Assembly (NCBI RefSeq): GCF_017741935.1
Contig: NZ_JAGHMH010000016.1
Span: 62,001-126,000 of the forward strand
Length of the DNA: 64,000 bases
From: Rhizobium sp. 16-449-1b
Lineage (GTDB): Bacteria > Pseudomonadota > Alphaproteobacteria > Rhizobiales > Rhizobiaceae
Direction of reading: 5' to 3'
Position numbers and translations under genes: made by a program. Every line of letters begins with the position of its first letter. Within the stretch, counting starts at the first letter, position 1. The notes beneath the pieces were generated by a model that was given only the letters and a program-made list of their open reading frames with translations, made no database searches and was not told the origin of the DNA. Below are positions 53,981-61,880 of this stretch, one piece after another.

Positions 53981-54321
53981 CAGAACTGCGGCCCGCGAGG
54001 CGTTTACCTTCAACGGGCCGCAACCATATGTTTTGCCATTTCTTCTTTCACTCTCTGCCGGGTCACCAGGGAACAATGGCTCGGCAGCTATTGAGGTCTG
54101 ATGCGTAGGATTGGAGGAGTCCCGCACATCCCTACATTGCTAATATAGACAATCATGATGCAAATGTAAGAGGATATTGCAGGCTCGTCGCCTCAATGCG
54201 TGAGCCAACCCTATCCCCTTCCGGGTGCTGGCGTTTTGCGGCGCAGGATATCCACAGCTGAGCGCTGCGGCGGATCGCCACGGAGCGAGCGGCCCGAAAG
54301 CCGCCCTCCCCAAGACACAAA
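53981..54321. other. Intergenic region between lysR and the SDR gene
   Basis: About 340 bases between two convergent genes. A TGCGGCCC/GGGCCGCA stem (53987-53994 with 54015-54022, 20-nt loop) right after lysR may terminate it. Nothing else is recognisable. Confidence 0.5.
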
Positions 54322-55062
54322 TCAGATCATGCCGCCATTGGCGCGCAATACCTGCCCGTTGATCCAGGAACCATCGGGACCGGCCAAGAAGGACACGGCC
54401 GCGGCAATATCCTCCGGCGTGCCGAGCCGCTCCAGCGGATTCATCTTCGCCATCTGCGCCACCAGTTCGTCCGACTTGCCGTTGAGGAACAGATCGGTGG
54501 CCGTCGGCCCCGGCGCAATCGCGTTGATGGTGATGTTACGACCGCGCATTTCCTTCGCCATGATCGCCGTCATCGTCTCGACGGCGGCCTTGGTCGCGGC
54601 ATAGACGCCATAGGTCTCAAGCTTCAGCCCGACCACCGACGTCGAGAAATTGACGATCCGGCCGCCGTCGCGCAGCCGCTTGCCGGCCTCGCGCAGCGTG
54701 TTGAACGTGCCCTTCAGATTGACGTCCATGATGCGCTGGAAATGCGCGTCGTCGGCATCCGCGATCGAGGAAAGCGCCATGATCCCGGCATTGTTGACAA
54801 GCACGTCGACGCCCCCGAAGGCTGCCTCGGCCGCGTCGAACATCCGCCGCACGGCGTTCGCGTCGCTGACATCGGCCTTCGCAGTCAGCGCCTTGCCGCC
54901 GCGCTTTTCGATCGCGGCAGCCAGCTCTTCGGCCGGCGCGGCGTTGCCGGAGTAGTTGATCACGACGGTGAACCCGTCGCGCGCAAGCCGATCGGCAATC
55001 GCCGCGCCAATGCCTCTGGACGCGCCGGTCACGATCGCAACCCTGTTTTCCGAAACCGTCAT
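54322..55062 (-). CDS. Short-chain dehydrogenase/reductase (FabG-like)
   Basis: 246 residues from the ATG at 55062. Glycine-rich loop TGASRGIG, NNAGIM, catalytic Ser in NFSTSVVG, YAATK (Tyr/Lys) and the C-terminal LAGPDGSWINGQVLRANGG. Typical NADP-dependent SDR of unknown substrate. Divergent from a second lysR gene, which probably controls it. Confidence 0.9.
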   Translation of the reverse strand: MTVSENRVAIVTGASRGIGAAIADRLARDGFTVVINYSGNAAPAEELAAAIEKRGGKALTAKADVSDANAVRRMFDAAEAAFGGVDVLVNNAGIMALSSIADADDAHFQRIMDVNLKGTFNTLREAGKRLRDGGRIVNFSTSVVGLKLETYGVYAATKAAVETMTAIMAKEMRGRNITINAIAPGPTATDLFLNGKSDELVAQMAKMNPLERLGTPEDIAAAVSFLAGPDGSWINGQVLRANGGMI

Positions 55063-55126
55063 TGTCGTTCTCCTTGCTTGGAAGCGCGATATCGCGCCGT
55101 TGGAGAGAAGATGCCGCTTTTCCCGC

Positions 55127-55151
55127 GGCGGATAATCATCCATTATTCGCC
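55127..55151. promoter_or_regulatory. Inverted repeat in the SDR/lysR divergent region
   Basis: GGCGGATAAT (55127-55136), 5 bases, ATTATTCGCC (55142-55151), nine of ten paired, 30 nt before the lysR ATG. A perfect GCGCGATATCGCGC palindrome also sits at 55084-55097 near the SDR start. Both are candidate LysR sites. Confidence 0.4.
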
Positions 55152-55180
55152 ATCACTATCCGGATAAAGCGAACAGATAG

Positions 55181-56071
55181 ATGGACAGATTCGATGCCAT
55201 GCGTGTCTTTTGCCGGATCGTCGAGCGCCGCAGCTTCACCGCCGCCGCCGAGGATACCGGCCTGCCGCGCTCGACGGTGACCGACGCGGTCAAGCAATTG
55301 GAGGCCCGCCTCGGCGTCCGCCTTTTGCAACGCACGACCCGGCACGTCAGCCCGACGCTCGACGGCGAGGCCTATTATCGCCGCTGCCTGTCGATCCTCT
55401 CGGATATCGAGGATGCCGAGGGCGCATTCGCCGGCGCCAAGCCGAAAGGCATGCTGCGCGTCGATGTGCACGGCACGCTGGCGCGCCATTTCGTGCTGCC
55501 CAACCTGCCATCCTTCCTCGAAGCCTATCCCGACATCGAACTCTACATGAGCGAGGGCGACCGTCTCGTCGATCTCGTGCGCGAGGGTATCGACTGCGTG
55601 CTGAGGGTCGGCATCCCCTCAGATAGCGACATGGTCGCCCGCCGCGTGGCGATGCTGGAGGAAGTCACGCTCGCCTCGCCTTCCTATCTCGCCCGCTATG
55701 GAACGCCGGAGCATCCCGACCGGCTTGATGGACACCGCATGGTCGGCTTCCACTCCAGCGCCACCGGCGCGCTGGTGCCACTCGAATTCCTCATCGGCGG
55801 CCAGATTCGCAACATCACCCTGCCCGCGACGCTGTCGGTCAACGCCGCCGAAAGCTTCCACGCGGCCGCGCGCCTCGGTCTCGGCATCATCCAGGTGCCG
55901 CGCTATCATGCCCAGCGCTATATCGACAGCGGCGAACTCGTGCCCATCCTCCAAGACTATCCGCTGACGAAAACACCGGTTTCGCTGCTCTATCCACGAA
56001 ACCGCCAGCTCTCGCCGCGCGTCCGCGTCTTCATCGAGTGGTTGACGAAGGTGTTCGCGAGGCAAACATAG
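55181..56071 (+). CDS. LysR-family regulator divergent from the SDR gene
   Basis: 296 residues. Winged helix MDRFDAMRVFCRIVERRSFTAAAEDTGLPRSTVTDAVKQLEARLGVRLL followed by the standard effector domain. About 30-35% like the other LysR by eye, same CrgA-type group. Arrangement suggests it controls the SDR gene. Confidence 0.9.
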   Translation: MDRFDAMRVFCRIVERRSFTAAAEDTGLPRSTVTDAVKQLEARLGVRLLQRTTRHVSPTLDGEAYYRRCLSILSDIEDAEGAFAGAKPKGMLRVDVHGTLARHFVLPNLPSFLEAYPDIELYMSEGDRLVDLVREGIDCVLRVGIPSDSDMVARRVAMLEEVTLASPSYLARYGTPEHPDRLDGHRMVGFHSSATGALVPLEFLIGGQIRNITLPATLSVNAAESFHAAARLGLGIIQVPRYHAQRYIDSGELVPILQDYPLTKTPVSLLYPRNRQLSPRVRVFIEWLTKVFARQT

Positions 56072-56116
56072 GCATACGAGAAAGACCTCGGCAAACCCAT
56101 CATCGGGAGCAAAACC

Positions 56117-56437
56117 ATGACCATCACAGACATTTCAGTGAATTCACGGGAGGGCGGCTTTACCGTCATGTTCGGCGACAAGACCGGCAACAGCATTGCC
56201 GTGACGCTTTATAATGCCGCCATACCCGGCCTGACCCGCGACAATGCCGTCTCCCACGCCCGCCATCTGCTTCTGGCCGCGCACGACAGCTCGGCCGGCG
56301 ACGGCCCCGGCAGCAAGGATGCGGCTACACTGGAAGAGGAACTGGACGAAGGCCTCGAAGACACCTTCCCGGCAAGCGACCCGGTTTCCGTCACCGGCTC
56401 GTCGATCCCGCTGCATGACCCGAAGCCCGGCCGATAG
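56117..56437 (+). CDS. Small acidic hypothetical protein
   Basis: 106 residues. The N-terminal ~60 look like a small mixed fold (TDISVNSREGGFTVMFGDKTGNSIAVTLYN). The C-terminus holds ELDEGLEDTFPASDPVSVTGSSIP, a tail motif (E-x3-D-E-x-L-E-x-T/S-FPASDP) seen in many small alphaproteobacterial proteins. Five bases upstream of aag and on the same strand; no function known. Confidence 0.7.
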   Translation: MTITDISVNSREGGFTVMFGDKTGNSIAVTLYNAAIPGLTRDNAVSHARHLLLAAHDSSAGDGPGSKDAATLEEELDEGLEDTFPASDPVSVTGSSIPLHDPKPGR

Positions 56438-56442
56438 ATCAT

Positions 56443-57033
56443 ATGGACGACAGGACAGGCGCGCTCGGCGCGGCACCGATAACGGGCGAAGCACTCACCC
56501 GCGTCTTCGAACGCGATGCGATCTCCGTCGCCCGCGATCTTCTCGCCTGCCGCCTCACCGTCGCCGGCATCGGCGGACGCATCGTCGAGACCGAGGCCTA
56601 TTTCCCCGATGACGAGGCCTCCCACAGCTTTCGCGGCCCGACACAGCGCAACGGCGCCATGTTCGGCAAACCGGGGAATGTCTATATCTACCGCATCTAC
56701 GGCATGCACTGGTGCCTGAATTTCGTCTGCACCCCCGGCTCCGCCGTGCTCATCCGCGCCATCGAGCCCGAAATCGGCATCGCCGCGATGATCGAACGCC
56801 GTGGCACCGACGCGCTTACGCAGCTCTGCAGCGGTCCTGGTAAGCTCTGCCAGGCGCTCGACGTCACCATCGCCCTCAATGATCGCCTGCTCGACCACGC
56901 CCCCTATTCACTGACGCCGACGGCACCGGCGCCGATCGTCAGCGGAAAACGCATCGGCATCACGAAAAATGCCGAAGCACCATGGCGCTTCGGCATTTCA
57001 GGGTCTCGCTATCTCAGCAAACCGTTTCGCTGA
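56443..57033 (+). CDS. 3-methyladenine DNA glycosylase (AAG/MPG type)
   Basis: 196 residues removing alkylated purines from DNA. Contains RDLLACRL, the catalytic Glu in GRIVETEAYFPDDEASHSF, YRIYGMHWCLNF, the SGPGKLCQALDV segment and RIGITK near the end. These are the landmarks of human-AAG-like enzymes. Full length. Its last ~22 codons contain a strong hairpin that also serves the opposite-strand operon, and its stop directly abuts the stop of emrB. Confidence 0.92.
   Translation: MDDRTGALGAAPITGEALTRVFERDAISVARDLLACRLTVAGIGGRIVETEAYFPDDEASHSFRGPTQRNGAMFGKPGNVYIYRIYGMHWCLNFVCTPGSAVLIRAIEPEIGIAAMIERRGTDALTQLCSGPGKLCQALDVTIALNDRLLDHAPYSLTPTAPAPIVSGKRIGITKNAEAPWRFGISGSRYLSKPFR
56967..56998 (-). 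terminator. Intrinsic terminator for the emr operon inside the aag coding sequence
   Basis: AAATGCCGAAGC (56967-56978) and GCTTCGGCATTT (56987-56998) form a perfect 12-bp stem with an 8-nt loop. On the minus strand it is followed by TTTTTCG. It lies 36 bases past the emrB stop and within the aag reading frame. Confidence 0.75.
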
Positions 57034-58575
57034 TCATTCCATCACGGCGCTGTGGTCCATGACCGGCGCCACCTTGGGCTTGCGCAACAACAGCACCAGC
57101 GGAATGACCGCCAGCGACATGATCATCAGCAGCTTGAAGTCATCGATATAGGCGATAACAGTCGACTGCAGCGTGATCAACTCGTTCAGCGCCGCGCGAC
57201 CGGCGGCGGTGAGCGGGCTCATCCCCTGCGCTGCCGCCGCATCGAAGGCGTGGTTGAACGGCGTGACATAGGCGGCGATGTTCTCGTGGTTCACCTGCGC
57301 GTTTTCGACCAAAAGCGCCGAGACGATGGAGATCCCCACGCTCGAGCCGATGTTTCGCGACAGGTTGTAGAGGCCGGTGCCGTCGCCGCGCATCTCCGCC
57401 GGCAGCGTCGAAAACGCGATCGTCGTCAGCGGCACGAACAGGAAGCCGAGCCCGGCGCCCTGGATGAAGCCGACAGAGACGATCGTCCATTGCGACACAT
57501 CGGGCGTCCAGCCGGTCATGTCGTACATCGCCCATGCCGTCAGCCCGAGGCCGAGCACCAGCAGCAGGCGCGTATCCACCTTGCCGATCAGCCGCCCGAC
57601 GATGAACATGCACAACATCGTGCCCATGCCGCGCGGCCCCATGACGATACCAGCGGTGATGACGGGATAGCCCATTAGCGTCTGCAGGTAGGGTGTCATC
57701 AGCGCCAGCGAGGCGAGATAGGTGATCCCGATCACGAAGATGAAGATCATGCTGACGGAGAAGTTCCGGTCGAGAAACAGCTTCGGATTGACGAAGGATT
57801 TCTCCGCCGTCAGCGTGTGCACGACAAGCAGATAGAAGGCCGCGGCACAGATGATCGCCTCGATCATGATCTCGCCCGAGGCGAACCAGTTGAGCTGTTC
57901 GCCGCGATCGAGGAAGAGCTGCAGCGATGCGATGCCGAGGCTCATCATCCCGAAACCGAACCAGTCGAGCTTGGCGAGCGCATCCAGCTTCGTTTCGGTG
58001 ACGTAGATCATGATGCCTGCAAAGGCGAGCGCTCCGATCGGCACGTTGATATAGAACACCCAGCGCCAGCTGATGTTGTCGGTCAGCCAGCCGCCGATGA
58101 CAGGGCCAAGCACCGGCCCGACCATGACCGACACGCCGAACAAGGCCATGGCGGAGCCACGTTCTTCCGGCGTGTAGATGTCAAGCAGGATGCCCTGCGA
58201 CAGCGGCACCAGCGATGCGCCGAACAGGCCCTGCAACAGGCGGAAGCCGACGATCTGGTTCAGCGATTGCGCCAGACCGCAGAGCACCGAGGCCACGACA
58301 AAGCCGGTGATCGCCGTCAACAGCACCTTCTTGCGGCCGAACTTGGCGGCAAGAAAGCCCGACGGCGGCGTCATGATGGCGGCCGCGACGATGTAGGAGG
58401 TCAGAACCCAGTTGATCTGGTCGGCGCTCGCCGAAACGCTGCCCTGAATATAGGGCAACGCGACGTTGGCGATCGTCGTATCCAGCGCCTGCATGATGAC
58501 AGCAAGGATAACACAGGCCGTGATCATGCCGCGGTTGGCAACCGGGACGAAGGGCGCGGAGGCAGCGTTACTCAT
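57034..58575 (-). CDS. emrB: MFS multidrug transporter, DHA2 family (EmrB type)
   Basis: 513 residues from the ATG at 58575, with 14 membrane segments. Motif D1 LDTTIANVALPYIQG at the first helix, WVLTSYIVAAAI and GFLAAKFGRKKVLL (motif A) identify the EmrB/QacA group. Forms a tripartite pump with EmrA. Overlaps emrA by eight bases. Confidence 0.92.
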   Translation of the reverse strand: MSNAASAPFVPVANRGMITACVILAVIMQALDTTIANVALPYIQGSVSASADQINWVLTSYIVAAAIMTPPSGFLAAKFGRKKVLLTAITGFVVASVLCGLAQSLNQIVGFRLLQGLFGASLVPLSQGILLDIYTPEERGSAMALFGVSVMVGPVLGPVIGGWLTDNISWRWVFYINVPIGALAFAGIMIYVTETKLDALAKLDWFGFGMMSLGIASLQLFLDRGEQLNWFASGEIMIEAIICAAAFYLLVVHTLTAEKSFVNPKLFLDRNFSVSMIFIFVIGITYLASLALMTPYLQTLMGYPVITAGIVMGPRGMGTMLCMFIVGRLIGKVDTRLLLVLGLGLTAWAMYDMTGWTPDVSQWTIVSVGFIQGAGLGFLFVPLTTIAFSTLPAEMRGDGTGLYNLSRNIGSSVGISIVSALLVENAQVNHENIAAYVTPFNHAFDAAAAQGMSPLTAAGRAALNELITLQSTVIAYIDDFKLLMIMSLAVIPLVLLLRKPKVAPVMDHSAVME

Positions 58576-59791
58576 GTTCTCCGCCCGAGCGGCCCAGAAG
58601 CTTGGACACGAAATCCGGCAGGCCGCGCGCATGGCCGGTATCGACATCAACGACCGTACTCATGCCGACGCGAAGCGGCGGCTTGCCGGCTGCATCCTCG
58701 ATGCTGACGCGCATCGGGATACGCTGCACGACCTTGACCCAGTTGCCGGTCGTGTTCTGCGCCGGCAGCAGCGAAAAGCTGGAGCCGGAAGCCGGGCTGA
58801 TGCTCTCGACCTTGCCCTTCCAGGTCACACCCGGATAGGTGTCGACATAGATGGTGGCCGTCTGGCCGGGCTTCACATAGGTGAGCTCGGTTTCCTTCGG
58901 GCTGGCGTCGATCCACAGATTGCTGGTCGCGACCAGCGAGAAGGCCTGCGTCGATGCCTCGAGATAGGAGCCCGGCTGCAGCGCGTTGACATTGGTGGCG
59001 ATGCCATCGAACGGCGCGCGGACGACGCTGTGATCGAGTTGGCGCTGCGCGTCGTCGACCTTGGCCTTGGCTTCGAGATAAAGCGGGTTCTGCTCGGCAG
59101 GCTGGTCGGCATTGCCGCCGAGCTGGGCAAGCGTGGCAGCGGCCTGCGCCTTGGCGACGGCGACCTTTTGCTGACCGGCCTGCAGATTGTGCTTTGCCTG
59201 GTCGAACGCCGTGCGGGTGGCCGCCGAGCTGTTGAGCAGGCTCTGCTGGCGATCGAACTCGGTCTGGAAATACGGGATATCGGCCTCGGCCTGGGTGATC
59301 TCGGCCAGCGACTGCTGGTAGCTTGCTTCCAGGTTGAGGATCTGGTTGCGCACCGCGCCGAGCTGCGCCTTGGCGCCGTCGAGCGCGATCTTGAACACGT
59401 CCTGGCGAAGGCTGAACAGCACCTGGCCCTGCTTCACCGCTTCGTTTTCATGCACGTCGATCGTGTCGACGATGCCGGAAACGTCGGTCGTCAGCCCCAT
59501 CATGTCGGACTTGATATAGGCGTTGTCGGTCGACATCACCTGTCCGCCATTGACGTAGTAATAACCGCCGACGACGAGCGCGACGGGCAGCAGTGCAAAC
59601 AGCACCGGCCGGGTCATACTGCGCTTGCGGCGCGGGGGCGTGGTCACCGGCGGCGCGACGGCGGTGACGGGCGCCGGAGTGGACGATGGCGCCTCGGCGA
59701 CGGTTTCCTCGCGCGGAGAAACCTCGTTCGTTTCGGCAGCAGAATTGGCATCGGCGTCGGAAACGACGCGCAGGGGAATTTTATCAGCCAT
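58568..59791 (-). CDS. emrA: HlyD-family adaptor of the EmrAB pump
   Basis: 407 residues: a cytoplasmic N-terminus, one membrane anchor (~residues 62-80), long coiled hairpin (…LGAVRNQILNLEASYQQSLAEITQAEADIPYFQTEFDRQQ…) and the barrel domain with VRAPFDGIATNVNALQPGSYLEAS. Spans the periplasm to reach the outer-membrane channel. Overlaps marR by eight bases. Confidence 0.92.
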   Translation of the reverse strand: MADKIPLRVVSDADANSAAETNEVSPREETVAEAPSSTPAPVTAVAPPVTTPPRRKRSMTRPVLFALLPVALVVGGYYYVNGGQVMSTDNAYIKSDMMGLTTDVSGIVDTIDVHENEAVKQGQVLFSLRQDVFKIALDGAKAQLGAVRNQILNLEASYQQSLAEITQAEADIPYFQTEFDRQQSLLNSSAATRTAFDQAKHNLQAGQQKVAVAKAQAAATLAQLGGNADQPAEQNPLYLEAKAKVDDAQRQLDHSVVRAPFDGIATNVNALQPGSYLEASTQAFSLVATSNLWIDASPKETELTYVKPGQTATIYVDTYPGVTWKGKVESISPASGSSFSLLPAQNTTGNWVKVVQRIPMRVSIEDAAGKPPLRVGMSTVVDVDTGHARGLPDFVSKLLGRSGGEHE

Positions 59792-60254
59792 GGTTGGTCT
59801 CGTTTTCAGCCAATGCCAGGGGGGTCCGGCAGGCCTGCACTAGGTTGGTCTTCATCTGCGACAGGATTTGGAAAAGCTGCTCCCGTTCTAAGGCGGAAAC
59901 ATCCTCCAGGGCTTCGCCTCGCGTCACATCGCCAAGTCCGCGCATTTCCGCCAACAGCGGATGTGCCTCCTCGCGCATGTAAAGCAGCCAGATCCGGCGG
60001 TCCGTCGGGTGCTGGCGGCGCTCGACCAGCCCGCGTTCGGCGAGCTTGTCGAGAATGCGTACAAGTGTGATCGGCTCGATCTCCAGCATCTCCGCCAGGC
60101 CGCCTTGGTGTATCCCCTCATTGTTGGAGAGATACGCCAGCGTCTGCCATTGCGATCGCGTCAACCCAAGGCACTTCGCCCGCTGCTCGAAACGCTTTCG
60201 AAGCAGACGTGCAACATCGTGCAGGAGGAAGCCGAGAGGCGGATTGCTGTTCAT
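59784..60254 (-). CDS. MarR-family repressor of the emr operon
   Basis: 156 residues from the ATG at 60254. Winged helix GLTRSQWQTLAYLSNNEGIHQGGLAEMLEIEPITLVRILDKLAERGLVERRQHPTDRRIWLLYMREEA, the classic MarR pattern with the DRR wing. First gene of marR-emrA-emrB, all with eight-base overlaps. A 17-bp palindrome just upstream is its likely operator; autorepression released by drugs is the usual mode. Confidence 0.92.
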   Translation of the reverse strand: MNSNPPLGFLLHDVARLLRKRFEQRAKCLGLTRSQWQTLAYLSNNEGIHQGGLAEMLEIEPITLVRILDKLAERGLVERRQHPTDRRIWLLYMREEAHPLLAEMRGLGDVTRGEALEDVSALEREQLFQILSQMKTNLVQACRTPLALAENETNHG

Positions 60255-60701
60255 TGAGGACTGCGCCAATAGTAAGCACACTTATAATGTGCCTAGATAT
60301 ATTGAGCAGGTGCAACATACAAGTCACCTTCGGTTGATTATTGCGAATGTGCGGCCAAATTGTCGCACCCGGCTAAGGACCATGCAGCCGAAACCGGCAA
60401 GCGTTGGCGGCCCGCCGATACTCTCCCTGATTTCATTGATCTTGGAAGTTTCAACCCACCGGGATTTGCTTTTCGTCAAGACACCCGTTTATATCGAAAT
60501 CCAGAGGCTTACCGGGTGGGGACCTTCCCGGCCAATCGATCGCAACGGCATGCAAGTCGTGAACGCCTACCGCGCCACGAACGTAAGACAGCATTAGAAA
60601 TAGGCGAGCGGCACACAGTCGCTCGAGTACCGCCTGACATGAAACGCATTCTTTCAGCATAGTCATGGCGGCGTGTTTGGCCGCCCGAATGGGGAGCCGC
60701 C
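60255..60701. other. Divergent region between marR-emrAB and the second RND operon
   Basis: About 450 bases. It holds the MarR operator (60276-60292) near the left end and a GGCGGC/GCCGCC inverted repeat (60667-60685) just before the RND ribosome-binding site GGGGAG. Two overlapping frames on opposite strands in the middle (60360-60662, 60451-60714) lack family features and normal starts, so I do not call them. Confidence 0.5.
60276..60292 (-). promoter_or_regulatory. MarR operator overlapping the marR -10 region
   Basis: GCACA (60276-60280), 7 bases, TGTGC (60288-60292), perfect, 22 nt before the marR ATG. The spacer reads TTATAAG on the minus strand, close to a -10 box, so repressor binding there would block the promoter. 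Confidence 0.6.
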
Positions 60702-61880
60702 ATGCCTTTCTCACTTCGCTACGTCTTGGCCTTCAGCAGCGTCGTCTTCTTCCCCCTCGCCTCATCCGCCCAGCAGGCCGCGGCCCCGCCCCCGCCGCCG
60801 GTCACCGTGGCTAAGCCCGTGGTGCGCGAGGTCGTCGACAACGACGAGTTTATCGGCCGCTTCGAGGCAGTCGACGAGGTTTCGGTGCGCGCGCGTGTCG
60901 GCGGCTATCTGAATGAGGTCGATTTCACCGACGGCGCGCTGGTGAAGAAGGGCGACAAGCTCTTCGTCATCGACCAGCGCCCCTTCGTCACCGCGCTCAA
61001 CGAGGCCAACGCCGCGCTCGAGGTCGCCAAGTCCACGCAGACCTACGCCGAAGCGCAGTTCAACCGCGCGCAAAGCCTTGCCACCAGCGGCAGCCAGTCG
61101 GTCTCGACGCTCGATGATCGCCGGCGTGAATGGCTCTCCGCGCAGGCCAATGTTCGCGGCGCCCAGGCAACCGCCGACCGAGCGGCCCTCGACATGGAAT
61201 ACACGACGATATCGGCGCCGCTCAGCGGCCGCATCGACCGCCGCCTGATCTCGACAGGCAATCTGGTGCAGGCGGACCAGACGATCCTGACGACCATCGT
61301 GTCGCTGGACCCGATCGATTTCTACTTCGACGTCGATGAACGCCGCCTGCTGAACTTCGCCGATACGGCGCGCAAGCTCGGCAAGGATCTGCAACTGGGC
61401 GGCGGCGGCGTGCCCGTCACCGTGACGATCTCTGACCCGACCGCTAAGCCCTTCACCGGCAGGCTCGACTTCGCCGAAAACCGCATCGACAACGAGAGCG
61501 GCACCATCCGCATCCGCGCGCGCCTCGCCAATCCCGACCTGATCCTGCAGCCGGGCCTCTTCGGCCGTGTGCAGGTTGAGGCGTCCAACAAGTACAAGGC
61601 GATCCTCGTGCCCGACGAGGCGATCGGCTCCGACCAGAACGAACGCGTCGTCTTCGTCGTCGGCACCGACGGCAAGGTATCGACCAAGCCGGTGCGCCCC
61701 GGCCCGCGTCTCTACGGCTACCGCGTCATCCGCGAGGGCCTCGATGGCACCGAGACGATCATCGTCAACGGCCTGATGCGCGCCCGCCCCGGCGCCACCA
61801 TCACGCCGCAGATGACCGAACTGCCGCAGGAGCGGCGCGATACGCCGCCGGAGAACGCCGCGACGGAGACGCCACAATGA
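60702..61880 (+). CDS. RND efflux periplasmic adaptor
   Basis: 392 residues with a Sec signal peptide (hydrophobic run ending ASSAQQ). The lipoyl half-motifs (VSVRARVGGYLNEVDFTDGALVKKGDKLFVIDQRPF and MEYTTISAPLSGRIDRRLISTGN), the hairpin and the beta-barrel are all present. Its stop overlaps the start of the pump gene (ATGA), so the two are translated together. No dedicated regulator gene is adjacent except the divergent marR. Confidence 0.93.
   Translation: MPFSLRYVLAFSSVVFFPLASSAQQAAAPPPPPVTVAKPVVREVVDNDEFIGRFEAVDEVSVRARVGGYLNEVDFTDGALVKKGDKLFVIDQRPFVTALNEANAALEVAKSTQTYAEAQFNRAQSLATSGSQSVSTLDDRRREWLSAQANVRGAQATADRAALDMEYTTISAPLSGRIDRRLISTGNLVQADQTILTTIVSLDPIDFYFDVDERRLLNFADTARKLGKDLQLGGGGVPVTVTISDPTAKPFTGRLDFAENRIDNESGTIRIRARLANPDLILQPGLFGRVQVEASNKYKAILVPDEAIGSDQNERVVFVVGTDGKVSTKPVRPGPRLYGYRVIREGLDGTETIIVNGLMRARPGATITPQMTELPQERRDTPPENAATETPQ

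Noticed and set aside
60360..60714. Two overlapping frames on opposite strands in the emr/RND spacer
   Set aside because: They contradict each other, lack ribosome-binding sites and show no conserved pattern.
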